A stretch of DNA of 64,000 bases from Ophiura sarsii (taxonomy: Eukaryota; Echinodermata; Ophiuroidea; Amphilepidida; Ophiuridae). The position numbers and the translations under genes are program-made. Location: assembly GCA_035610835.1 (NCBI GenBank), contig CM069447.1, positions 36,988,057 to 37,052,056 on the forward strand, read 5' to 3'. A model generated the notes under the pieces. It was not told where the DNA came from, did no database searches, and saw only the letters and a list, made by a program, of their open reading frames with translations. Shown here piece by piece: positions 46,413 through 58,100 of the stretch (its first letter is position 1; each line of letters starts with the position of its first letter).

Positions 46413-47504
46413 ATAAAGGGTTCAATAAAAGAAAGTATACCACTTTGTTTATGTCATTTTGATTAATTTTTAATTTGTTGTTGACCAAACAGGCTTAATA
46501 GGCATTTAGATGAAACTTTTAGGCATAATTTGATACCAAATTTGCCCCCTAACAACAAAGATAAACCATGATTAGCACCATTTAAAGGAAAACATCCCAT
46601 TTTCAAAAGTCGCATTTCCAATACATAGCACGAGAAGATTTGGTTAATCTGTCCATGTTCTACCCATCCATAGCATTCCTTTAAGGCCCTGTCACACTTT
46701 AGCGTATGGCCTGAACGTGGGCTGAACGTATGCCGACGTATTCAAAAAATAGCTCGAAAATTGTCAGAGTCCGAGAACGTCCAAGAACGTCCAACTTCCC
46801 AACGAATTGCGTCAACATCGGTGATGGAATGGACGTATCCATAGCGTATTAAACGCATACATAGCGTATGACTAACGTATTGATAGCGTATCACTAACTT
46901 ATAACAAACTTATGACAGCGTATCACAGCGTATGCGATCGGCGAGCGTATGACCAACGTATTCGTAGCGTTTCCTCGGCGTACAACGAACACGTGACTTA
47001 TGCCGTTGAAGAAATTGAGTTTCGTACACGGCGGGACAAGTGTTGCCAGTTCAAGTAAACGCAGCCTAGATGATAACTATTAAAATATCTAGAAGGGTAA
47101 ATCTATATGTCCAACCTATAACTTAAGACGATTAACGTACCTCTAACGTATGTCAGCGTATGTTTAACGTATGTCAGCGTTTGTAAACGTATGTCTAACG
47201 TACCACGAACCTATCGGAAACGTATGCAGAACGTAAGTTAAGCACACGTTGAGTAAGTCGAGAAATTTTGAACATGCTCAATAATTTTTCGCGGGCTCGA
47301 CGTGTTCCAAATTTTCACAACGTATCACAGCGTGCTCTTAACGTATACGACGTATCCCAAACTTACCCCTAACTTGTATCAGCGTACACCAACGTACGCC
47401 AACGTATTTTTCGATATTTCGCATACGTTGTCATACGTTCAGGCGATACGCCATGGTGTGACAGGGCTACCGTACAGCTAGCGCGCATTCGGCGTTTTGG
47501 GAAC

Positions 47505-47639
47505 TTATGGAGGGTTTGAGTATATAAATGGGTCCCTTGAGTATCTCATCCTCACTTCTTCATGGTCTGTCTTGGCCTTCTTGCTTTTTCCTCCTTCTCG
47601 GCCTCGGCCCCTGGTTGCTTGCTTCTTCTTGGGAGGCAT
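47505..47639 (-). CDS. Short basic ORF with first-exon features inside the CGTA element
   Basis: ATG at 47639 in aacATGCC context, 44 codons, TAA at 47505. Starts MPPKKKQATRGRGREGGKSK and continues KAKTDHEE; a possible donor gtgagg follows EE. Upstream, TATAAATA lies 53-60 bases before the ATG. Composition is like a nuclear basic N-terminus. It may be the first exon of a lost transposon gene or a captured host exon. Whether it is expressed is unknown. Confidence 0.4.
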   Translation of the reverse strand: MPPKKKQATRGRGREGGKSKKAKTDHEEVRMRYSRDPFIYSNPP

Positions 47640-47691
47640 GTTAACTGCTTGATGACATCGGCGGGAATAATGTAATGTGAGATCGGCGCGG

Positions 47692-47699
47692 TATTTATA
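47692..47699 (-). promoter_or_regulatory. TATA box upstream of the captured ORF
   Basis: TATAAATA on the minus strand, followed by a GC-rich segment (ccgcgccgatc), then the ATG at 47639. Spacing suits a start site about 30 bases downstream. Confidence 0.45.
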
Positions 47700-48700
47700 C
47701 GTGCTACAGCGGCATAATAAGCCACGTGTTCGTTGTACGTCGAGGATACGCTGACGATACGTCGAACACGGCAGACATACGCTACGAATACGTTAAGTAT
47801 ACGTTAAGCATACGTTAGTCATACGCTCGCATACGCTGTGATACGCTGTCATAAGTATGTTATAAGTTAGTGATACGCTATCAATACGTTAGTCATACGC
47901 TATGTATACGGTCAATACGCTATGGATACGTGACAGGGCCTTACACGATCGCCCGGCATAAGGTGAATACGTGAAAATACGTCGAAACTCGTTGGAAATA
48001 CGTCAAGCATACGTTAGACATACGGCACATATACGTTATCAACTCGTTATCACTACGTTGGCTGTGCGTTTCCCCGTCAGCCTACGTTCATCAACGTATA
48101 CCAACTTACGAGTAACGTACAACTAACGTATGTCAGCGTATGTCAACGTATATTTAACGTACCACAAACTTACCGGGAACTTATGCAGAACGTATTAAGC
48201 ACACGTTGAGTACGTCGAGAAATTTGAGCATGCTCAATATTTGTTGATACTTATACTTTGTTGATACTGATACTTGTTGATACTTATATCAGCGTACACC
48301 AACGTATTTTTCGATATTTCGCATACGTTGGCATACGTTGAGGCGATACGTTATGGTGTGACAGGGCCTGTCAAATCCTTCACCCATGCATCGGTTTACA
48401 TTTGAATTAGCCCGCGCATTGAGGGATATGCGCGGGGATCAGTACGGGATAAATACGGCATATGTGTGTGTTAACAATTGACCCTTTCTAAGCCTCTTTG
48501 GACAAAAACAAATTGAAAACTACTCAAAATGACATAAACAAAGTGGTATACTTTCTTTTGTTGAACCCTTTATGTTGGTGCCATATTGTTTAATGCCTTG
48601 AATGTGAGCAAAGCTATCTATTGTAAGCGTTGCTGAACAGGGAGCCAGTGAAGCTCACAAATAATCGGCATTTGACATATAATTAATCTTAAATATGGTA

Positions 48701-49320
48701 TCTCAGTGTTTTAATCGATTGTCACATTGTACATACTTGTTATTATTAATATTATTATTACCTACATTTTGTAAATATTGATGTTATTGTATAATGATAT
48801 GTATCATTGAATAAAGAAGTTAAAAATATATATATACACAAATAAAAAGCCACTGGAGGAGTAATGACGGGAGATTTTTGGGGGGCACATTTGTTAAGTA
48901 TTGTTTTTGGTGTAAACTTTTTCAAAACACATGTGCTGTTTAATTTGATTGGTGTTCAGGTTAGCCCAACGTACGATTGGGTTGCTAATATATGCACGGC
49001 ACTCATCATAATACTGACTTTGGTGTGGACTGGATCATCTTTCCTGTGAAGATTATCGATTGAGTTTAGCATACATGTGTAAGGGTGAGGGTAAGAGTCA
49101 AAGCGATAAACATGATAAATGAAATAAAACTGAAACGATTTTGTTTTTAAATTAGAAAGGTCAAAAAGGGATGCAAACGACAATATTCTGATCATTTTCG
49201 TAGGTGTAAATGTCACTTTACTTATTTATCATGAAAAATTGGTTTATATATGGCTAGTTATTGTGGCATGAATGTCGTATCCACCGGTGTGAGAAATTTG
49301 ACGGCCGCCATATTACTGAC
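48701..49320. other. No supportable gene
   Basis: End of the dispersed repeat with a TTA-rich patch, then unique-looking AT-rich sequence. Confidence 0.4.
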
Positions 49321-49329
49321 ATGACAGTT

Positions 49330-49540
49330 CTACCATAGCCGACTACTGTAAATACAGAAAGCGTACAATTGATGGATTGCTGTCTACTCAAGAAAGCAAC
49401 AGTCAATACCCATAACCGGCTACTGTAAGCACAGAAAGCATAGACTTGGTGGATTACTGTCTTATGATAGCAACGGCAATACCCCTATACTGGACAAATA
49501 AACACAGAAAACATAGCATTTGTGGGTTGCTGCCTATGGT
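49330..49540 (+). repeat. Three-unit minisatellite, ~72-78-bp period
   Basis: Units share ctactgtaa-cacagaaagc and ttggtggattgctgtct. A single unit recurs 2 kb away at 51588-51660. Confidence 0.75.
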
Positions 49541-49988
49541 ATATTATTAAGAAGGATATAACTAAGAAGGGGTCACTTGATTTACAATACAACACTGATA
49601 CGGGCTGATACGCCCTCAAAAACCGCCAGGTCAATCCAGTTAAATTAGACTACGTTGCAGTGGCCGCTTGAAACTTAGTGTATAAAGTGTATGACTATTT
49701 CTGTGCGTAATCCAAAAGAGGTAATTAGTCTTACTCTTTTAATAGTTCGGTACAATACAGTTAAGACAGACTTTGCATCAGTCTAATGAAATCAGCGCGA
49801 AAACGAAGTCACGTAAGTGTACACGGAGTCCTAATGAACAATTTTATTTTTCATTGTTTATAATGCTAATCGATTCATTGTTTTAATTTTGAAATAAGTA
49901 TGGGGATCATCAACGCGTACGAAATGTGATGCTTGAATCACTCCATACTAAATATATATCTTTATCAACGAATATGCCAAAACAGTTA

Positions 49989-50060
49989 GTCTAGTATAGC
50001 GTAGTGGCCACGCTCTAGCGCTTCCACGCAGGGATCCCGGGTTCAATTCCTCATCCAACC
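49989..50060 (+). repeat. tRNA-like sequence (tRNA-Gly-like SINE head or pseudogene)
   Basis: A box TAGCGTAGTGG (49997-50007) and B box GTTCAATTC (50041-50049) fit the pol III consensus, and the gcgcttccacgc loop resembles tRNA-Gly(TCC). The acceptor stem does not pair, so a working tRNA is unlikely. Confidence 0.55.
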
Positions 50061-51587
50061 ATATCATTAATATATATATGGCTGGGTTTTTTTGTAGATA
50101 CAACTTTCTGCAGCGTTCATAGTTAACTCACCGGATCTGAACAAACGAAAAGCCCCTATAAATTATATATTTTGTAGTATGGGATAAACGCTGAGGCTGC
50201 TATGCGGTGCAGTGATGATAAACAATTTGATGATTTGATGATGTTATTATACTATGCCACGTTATGCCTTGGTGTAAATACTCAAAATTAAAAGAAATGC
50301 TTATCCTGGGTGCAGGTGTGTTTAGCTCAATTGAAAATTGAAGAAGGCACAAGCCCGGGCACAAGTTAATTTACAAAGCAGAATTTGAACTTTACAAAGC
50401 AGATAACTTTGGGCTCTACCTAAGGGTTATGTAATAGGCATACTTTTCTATTCTCGAGGTACTGATGGTGTTTTTTAGACTTTTTGAAGTCATGCCTTGC
50501 AAGGCAAAACGGTTAGCAATAAAATATTGGCAAACCAAGATATGACTGAAAGCAAGTTGTAAGAATTTTCAGTTCTTCATACCACAAGGCTATATATACA
50601 ATAATGCAAAACATGTCCCGCGATGAAATATCACCACGAATACACGTAATAGAACACGCATACTGTAAGACCATTAGTCTATTGAAGACAGTTTTTATCC
50701 TGTCTTCTGGCAAATGTGTGCTTCCTGAAGCCGTCGGGAAAGTGTAGTGGCTCGTAGTGTCTTATAAGCATGCTAAGGGTACACTGTTACCGTTCCACAC
50801 TAGCAAGACAAAACTTCAAACACTCGCCAAAACCGCTCATTTTTACCCAGCGCGACAAACCCCAAAACCACCTCATTCGCAGCAGGTCGTTGCACGTTAA
50901 CACACATGATTCAATGCATACAATCAAAACTATCAGTATATGAAACAGAGATATGAAGCTATCGAAATAGAGCTGTCGTCTGCTAGCCTCTGTAGACTTA
51001 TGAAAGTCTTTATTTACGCTATATTGTGATTGTTTACGCTAGTTGTTCAACGTGTATTCATTCGTGTGTGTGTGGGTGCGTGTTGCATTTTCCCCTCACA
51101 TGGAATATGTTATTTCATTACAACTAGGCCTACTGCGTGTACTGCATAGCTATTTAATTGGATATAAAGTCATAATGATAGGTTTGGGGATGCGTTGGCT
51201 TGCGAATTTAAAACTACAATGCAAGAGCTTGTTGAGAGGCTAAGCTCGGACGAAACTGTGTCCAAGCTCTGTGTAGCCCCACTTCGATTGTCTGAGTTTT
51301 TGCTAGACAAACCTTAACTGGATTGGACTGGCGCCTTTAGAGCGCGGTATACATGGTGTTTTCAACATGCTTGGAACCCGATAGTTTATTTTGAATGTAT
51401 AAATCGTATTTAAATTGGGAACCAAGACAATGTAGGGTAATTCTTAAGCTGCCGAAAGTCAATGGCTTTCTCCACGTTGTTCTCGGCATTTAGCCGGTCT
51501 CGTCTTTATTAAGAATTGTTGCTATCAGATTTGCACGTTGTATCGGAGTCACAGCCGCCGAGAATCTCAGTAGCAGGGGCCTGATAT

Positions 51588-51660
51588 TATCAACAGTCAA
51601 TATCCCTAGACGACTACTGTAAACACAGAAAGCCTCGACTTGGTGGATCGCTGCCTGGTA
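51588..51660 (+). repeat. Isolated monomer of the 49330 minisatellite
   Basis: caacagtcaatatccctaga...gactactgtaaacacagaaa...gacttggtggatcgctgcct, closest to the second array unit. Confidence 0.7.
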
Positions 51661-52097
51661 ATTTTATAGACATTTTCATTAAGCGAAATTATAACACAGG
51701 CGAATTCATGTAGGTAGTGGTATAGGATGTCGTTCTGATTTCATCTGAGACTTTTTTCGAGCAAGGAGCTGGTCAAAGACGTTATTGCTAACAAAAGCGC
51801 CTAAATAAATGATACTATTGGCTGATTTGTATTCTCCAGCCTGATAGTAGCAAATTCGTCGACAATGTCACAGTACTTTTCTTCTTTTATATTAATGCGT
51901 GATAACACATTTTATTCACGCTTATCTTTCAGATTTATTTGAAACACGACAGACTTGAATCGATTACTTGAATTACGGTGCAAGGTTTGTGCCATGAATG
52001 ACCCGTTGTAGCTAAAAATGCTACCAATACCACTCCACGTTCTCTCGACTCTTCTTAATCTTTTTCGGTAGCAACAGGCTCTCTCTTTGTACCGATA

Positions 52098-52240
52098 GGG
52101 AGCTTTTGATTAGTGCACGACGGATGAATCTAGGACGGTTAAATGACAATTTGAGTCATGTGCGCATGCGTCAACTTTGTCATCCGTCAGTTCTTTAAAT
52201 GCTACAACACGTAAAGGGCCTAACCTGCATCGTGCAACCC
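52098..52240 (+). mobile_element. Truncated copy of the 42227 MITE
   Basis: Left end and core (gatgaatctaggacggtt, gtgcgcatgcgtcaacttt) match. The right terminus is missing and tcatccgtcag is inserted. Confidence 0.75.
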
Positions 52241-53163
52241 TTAGAAACCTGCACTATGGGGACATTATTTACAACAAAAGACCTGGGAAATCATCAATAA
52301 ATGGGCGGGACTTAGTAATAGCCTGCTCATTTTGATGGCCAAAACAGGTTAAAATACAGTTGCAAGAATGGTGATTTCAGAACTGACACATGTTTGTAGG
52401 GTATTAGAGCTTCCTAAGATGTTGATCTTACTCAGTATGGGCTTTAAAAATGATGGTATTATTTTGTTGTATAATAATATAACTTTCAACCTTTCAAACA
52501 CTTTTTACCCCTAGAATAAAAGTCATGACCTATTTCTTTTACCAATTCCGAGTTGCTCCATATTCATAATGTTCATGATGGCATGACTATTTTATTGATT
52601 TTGATCATACTTTTTCTAATATCTAAATTCTAGAAAAAGCAAAACATTGATGCTGTCAATGTATCACTGAGTGAGGAAATGGGTATTTAATTATGCAACT
52701 CATCTACCTCAACAAAAAATATATAAATGTGTTATAATTATTAAAATATTATATCAGCTTCAGTGTAAAATATAAATTGAAAGATAAATGCTTGTTTGAG
52801 TAATATTTCATCCAGTTATTTCTAAATATTCCTAATGAAAATGTTAGCATCAATTCCCACTATTGACATGAGTTGAAATATATATCAAACCTAGCCTTTT
52901 GTACGGTTTTACTACTCAAGTGCTAGCTTGATTGATTATTGGATTTTATGAATAGAACCACCAAGACCAACACTTATCCAGACCATTCATAGATTCTATT
53001 CATTATTTTCTAGATTCAAGTGTTTCTTTATCTTGGCATGTCAACCAGATCGATTGGTTTTCGAATAATGTCTCTCTCTAACGGTTGTGCCCCTCCCCTC
53101 CATAACAGTTAAGTGGAAGGGGGCATGTCCCATCACTTCCGCCTCTTATATTCAGCTAATGTT

Positions 53164-54308
53164 AATAACAATACAAGGCGGTAAAGGCAGATGGTCCTCA
53201 GTATTGTTCTGACAGAAGATTGGTAGTGATATCCTCTTGAGCACTTCTCCGATCGACTCAGCAGATTATCCTATCAAGTACATCCAACAATAACAATACA
53301 TTTGATAAACAGACGGTGCCGCCGTATCGATGTACATAGTGCGAATATGTGTCAATGCAAAACAGCACGGATCAATAAATTTTGTATTTTTACATCGTGC
53401 TTAAATGACGCAGTCCGTTATTAACGTGTGTTCCTAACTGAGTATGAGGGAACGAGTATAGTATAGTATAGGCTGGGGCGGCCGTTGACATGCATGCATG
53501 GAGTGCTCGTGCTCGATCGAACCTGTTACTTCGATAAGTATGCATGGTTCAATCTATGGCATGGCCTATAACAATTTAGTTTACATTTTGACATGCTATA
53601 TGCCTATTGAATGCTACCCTAAACCAGTCCTTAACCAATTATAGGCCTTTATATTATAATATCCAGAAGTAAAGTTCAACAACTCAGAACGCAACAAATT
53701 GACAATAAGATAAGTTGTAACAAAATAACTTTCGATAGCCTTGGCATTCACATCAAATCAAATCAAATCAAATCAGTACTCATGTAAATGCCGCAAAATA
53801 AAGCATGGCCGTTCGCTAGACCTTTTTTGCAAGGGCGATGTCATTTACACGCGGCCGACAGTCTGTAAAATCATGAACAATTTGGTTATAGTATCGCCAA
53901 TTATCATTAATAGTCGTCTATTTATAGCAGCAAGCAATTGATCGTATTGGCGACTTTAGTCGAGCAACCCTATACTCCAATCTCATAGCCAAACTGAAAA
54001 TCATCGCACAACAGATCACGCTTATAATGTTTATAACATTGATGGTTGCGTTAGGGAAGAGTTTGATATGATGAGAGGACCTGATGAGAGAACATGGTTG
54101 ATGCACGCTCGTGAATTTGTTTGTATTGATAGGCACACGATTGAACTTTATCGATTTCAAGGAGGGTTACTTGATAGGATAATCGTCTATCATCAATAAA
54201 GTCGATCGGTGAGGAGCTCGAGGGATAATCTTCTGTCGTAACAATACCGAGGAGTTGCTAAACAATTATACTGAGGACCATCTGCCTTTATCGCCTTGTA
54301 TAACAATA
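53164..54308. mobile_element. Inverted pair of ~125-bp sequences, probable 1.15-kb element
   Basis: aaaggcagatggtcctcagta and flanks, together with gacagaagatt and gattatcctatcaagta, occur at 53164-53285 and inverted at 54168-54308. No target duplication was identified. A TCAAA microsatellite (53752-53775) lies between. Confidence 0.55.
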
Positions 54309-55185
54309 GACTGAATAAGGGGACAAAACAGACAGGTTTAAAGTGGCAAATATCCATTCACGATGCGATTTACATTATGGTCATTATTCTTTTGTAATAC
54401 TTATAACCGTATCTAACGCTATATCTACATCAAAACTATACGTTTACATACCGGGTCGTATTCCCGTATTCAATACGGTTTTAGCTTAAAAGCGTAACTA
54501 ATATCGTGTCTAAACTACTCCCATACCCATGTATAAAATATTTGTTAGTGAGTTAGATGCGTATTTAAGTTAAACAAATGTTTGAGAATTGCGTTTAATT
54601 AAACGATGTGTATAAAGTCAATGTGAATACGGGCCACTATGTTTACACTTTTGAATTATGTTAACGCTATTTTTGCATACAATTGTTATATTTCAACGTA
54701 TATTTCATTAATTTGTGCATTATAAATGTTTGCCTTCTCCCGTTTGACTTGATGGAGACTAAATTGCTAATACCGGGAAATCCACATACTTAACCCCCTG
54801 AGAACTACCGGCCGATTGGTTAAAAAGATGGATACATCATTTATTGCACCAATGAGAGACATTGTTAGAATAATTGTATCCCCGATAAAGATGGGAGTGA
54901 AACATTTTACAAGCTGCATTTGAATTGGCTATTCATATGAATACATCTTGTAATAAACCAATCAGGACCACTGTAAGATAGACAGGTAGACCCCAGGGGG
55001 TTAAAAATAATGATTATAAGAGTAACGACTTCAAAATGATGACGATGTTCCTAACGTTATCAAATTCTCAAGAATCTTTAATGAAGATACAAGAGAGGCT
55101 GTTTAGATACTACAGAAAGCTTCATCATTGTTGTACAGTAGATCACGTTAATTTGAGAACATTAGGGGCCGATTACGAACTCTTT
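54309..55185. other. Downstream region of the receptor gene
   Basis: No gene seen. One minus-strand AATAAA at 54840-54845, about 340 bases after the receptor stop codon, is a candidate polyadenylation signal. Confidence 0.4.
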
Positions 55186-58100
55186 TTACGATAAAGAGTG
55201 TAACTTGAACTGAGAGTGTTTTCTTGTCTTTTTTCGATCTTGTATTAGACTTATTAATGTATAAATAAATGGGTTTATAGCAGAATTAATCGGCAACACA
55301 AACGCAACAGTCCATGCATATACAACGGGACTAACAGTAATGAGTTTACTTTGCACAAGTATGCAGACTATCAAAAGTGGCACCCAGGTGAAGAAGTCTG
55401 TAAGTACAAGGACGGACATTTTTATTGCCATTCGTCTTTCTTCTTTTTCAGACTGGCTATGTCCGGCTTGTGCAGACGTTTGCCGCACAGTGATGAACAT
55501 TAGAACATACAACACAGCGATCAGCATGAAACAAATCAAATTGATGCCGATGAAAACGATTATTGAAAAATAGGTGGCAATTTTGTAACCTATGATGGTA
55601 CTGATACCGTACATATAAGATGTCGATTTCTTAAAAGATTTAATCGTAAATACGGGACGCCACTTCGAAGAAGTTGAGCTATAAAAGTATGCTGTGAACT
55701 CAGTCAAGTCAGTCTGATAGCTAATCGTTTCAATGTCAATGATTGCTGTTTCAAGCACATCAACAGGTCTTCGAACTATCGGAATACCTACACAAACTTC
55801 AGAAACTTCGAAAATATCTGGATATGTGCCAGAAAGTACAACAGGGATTACACTAAGGACAGTACCAATAATCCAGATCACTAACAATGAAATCTTAGCA
55901 GTACTTGACCTAATACGATGACTACTAAACGGATATTTCAGTCCTTGAAACCGATCAATGCTTATCATTGTCACCACAAATACAGATACTTCGCTAGACA
56001 AGATAGACAGTATACCAACTAGCTTGCAGATGATCCCGTTTCTCCAATATGCAGAATATGATGGAAACATTTCCGCATAATAAAAATCAGCGGAGGCAAG
56101 TATAAGCATACTCACCCCCATTAGAAGATCTGAAATCGATAGATTTAATATGAAAACCCTTTGGACTTTGTTTGATTTATTATCAGTCCATCGAAGGATG
56201 ATAACCAATATATTACAGATGAATGCAAAAAGACCAAGAACCCACATAGATATTCGCGGTATCAGATCTGAAAGCATTCGTTTGCACGTAAGATAAACTG
56301 GCGTTGGGTTTGTAGAAATGCATTTGGCTTTAGACTGTACTGATATAACAAAACAACAAGTAGCGCCGTAATCTACAAACAAAATTGTGCTGGCGGCGCT
56401 TAATCCTTGAAAAGCCGAGTCTGAGACACGAAATAATGGGTTCGACCTCAAATCGATGGATTTTGCAGATATACGGTTAAAGATGGCACCTTCAAACTGC
56501 TGTAAGAAATTATAGGATACATTTATTGTTTGGAGAGTTGCTAAATCATCGAAGACACCTTTCTGTAAAAATCGAATTCTGTTGTGTTGAACTTCAAGCA
56601 TTTGAAGTGTCATCAAACCAGTAAATGTACCTTCAACAATTGTCGTCAGTCTGTTATCTGCTACATTAAGTCGTGTTAAATTGCTTTGGTTACCGAATAA
56701 ACCAGGATTTATATCGAGTATAATATTGCTACTCAAGTCAAGGTGTATTAAATCATGTAGATTATTGAAAATTGACTGTGGAATATGTGTAATTATATTG
56801 TTATACAAGTAAAGGACGAGCAGATTTGACAAATTGTCCAGCAACTCAGGCTCTAAATATGTCAATTTGTTATTGTTCAAAATCAGTTTCTTTAGGTTGA
56901 AAAGCTCATGAAATGAAGGCAACGATTGCAAGCTGTTACCGGACATATCTAAAACATCCAATTTGGGTGAATACTGGAAGATAGTGGTGGGTACGTTCGT
57001 TAGATTGTTGTAACTCAAATGTAAGGAAACTAGTGAAGTCGTATTGCTAAATAGACTACTGGGTAATTCAGAGATATAATTATCATTTAGAGAAAGAACC
57101 TGTAACCTCCCCAATGAACCAAATACATGATTTGGTAACACAGATAGTGATATATTACCTAAATCTAATTGGATTAACATAAAAAGGGATGAGAAAGAAT
57201 CTTCCGATAAAGTCAGTAGATAATTGTTATGAAGTTGTAAGTCCAACAGATTGTGAACCCAGCGGAATATGTTCTGATGCAGCGTCATATTGAGTCGATT
57301 GTTATTAAGTCTCAGGTACTGTAATTTGGGCACGCTTTCGAGTGTTTGGGCTGGTAAGAAAGTTAACAAATTGTTATCAAGGTATAGGTACTTTAGTCTG
57401 CTTGTAACTGTGTCAGTAAAAACAGGAAGTGACGTCAGACGATTATCGTTAAGCGTAACAGAGATCAAAGCAACCAAATGTTCAATTTTACGAATGTCAA
57501 ATGAGGTAAAGCTGTTGTTTGCTAAAGCTAAGATCCGTAATAAAGGCATATCACGAAATACGTCGATAACCAGCGTAGTAAGGAGGTTATTATGTAGCTG
57601 TAAGTTTATTAACCGAAACAGATCGCTAAATATACCGGAAATCACTGACGTCAGCAGATTGTTGTTGAGATGTAGGTTTCTTAATTGCGTGAGCCCGTTA
57701 AACGTCCCCGCAAGCAATGACGTCAGTTGAATCTTATACAAGAAAAGTGTATGGCACTGTGAGAGATTTTGAAACATGTTACTTGGTAGCGTGTACAAGG
57801 GATTGTTGACAATGTTTAGTTTAGTTAACATTGTCAGCAGATAGAATGTTTCCACTGTGAGTGATGTGATCGCATTTCGGTCCAGTCGTAAATCAGTCAA
57901 CTGGACCAGATCGTCAAATAATGCAATAGGTATAGCTGATATCATATTGAAAGATAGATCCAGAAGTTTCAAATGAGCCAATCGGTCAAATGTTTTCTCA
58001 TGCAATGTAGCCAGGTTATTATATTGGAATGAAAGATGAGTTAACTCAATCGAAGCAGCGAATGCCCCAACAGCTACTACGGATAATTGATTTTTTCGAA

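Larger units (their letters stand above)
46686..48370. mobile_element. Inner CGTA-rich element with GGCCCTGTCACAC ends
   Basis: GGCCCTGTCACAC at 46686. Its inverse occurs at about 47456 and at 48357-48369, and a related gtgacagggcc at about 47930. The left 0.78 kb holds about 29 CGTA tetramers by hand count, mostly as aacgtat/agcgtat. 47090-47468 and 48105-48369 are direct copies, and the stretch 47700-47938 has the motif inverted. This is a rearranged element with dense subterminal repeats. Confidence 0.75.
46411..48573. mobile_element. Outer 2.16-kb element with ~85-bp inverted ends
   Basis: ATAAAGGGTTCAATAAAAGA... (46413-46497) recurs inverted at 48489-48573, with ATAAAGGGTTCAA at the tip. 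It is inserted into the repeat described at 46011. Part of its interior (gaccaaacaggct...gattagcaccattta) also occurs at 62270-62390. Confidence 0.75.
50061..53163. other. No supportable gene
   Basis: Contains the truncated MITE at 52098 and the isolated minisatellite unit at 51588. The remainder is unique-looking AT-rich DNA with unsupported short ORFs. Confidence 0.45.

Noticed and set aside
48864..49049. 61-aa ORF with hydrophobic segments
   Set aside because: No splice sites, homology or composition support; a chance ORF in AT-rich DNA.
57290..57730. 146-aa plus-strand ORF and similar ORFs opposite the receptor
   Set aside because: Antisense shadows of the LRR array; their repeats follow the 72-bp LRR period on the other strand.
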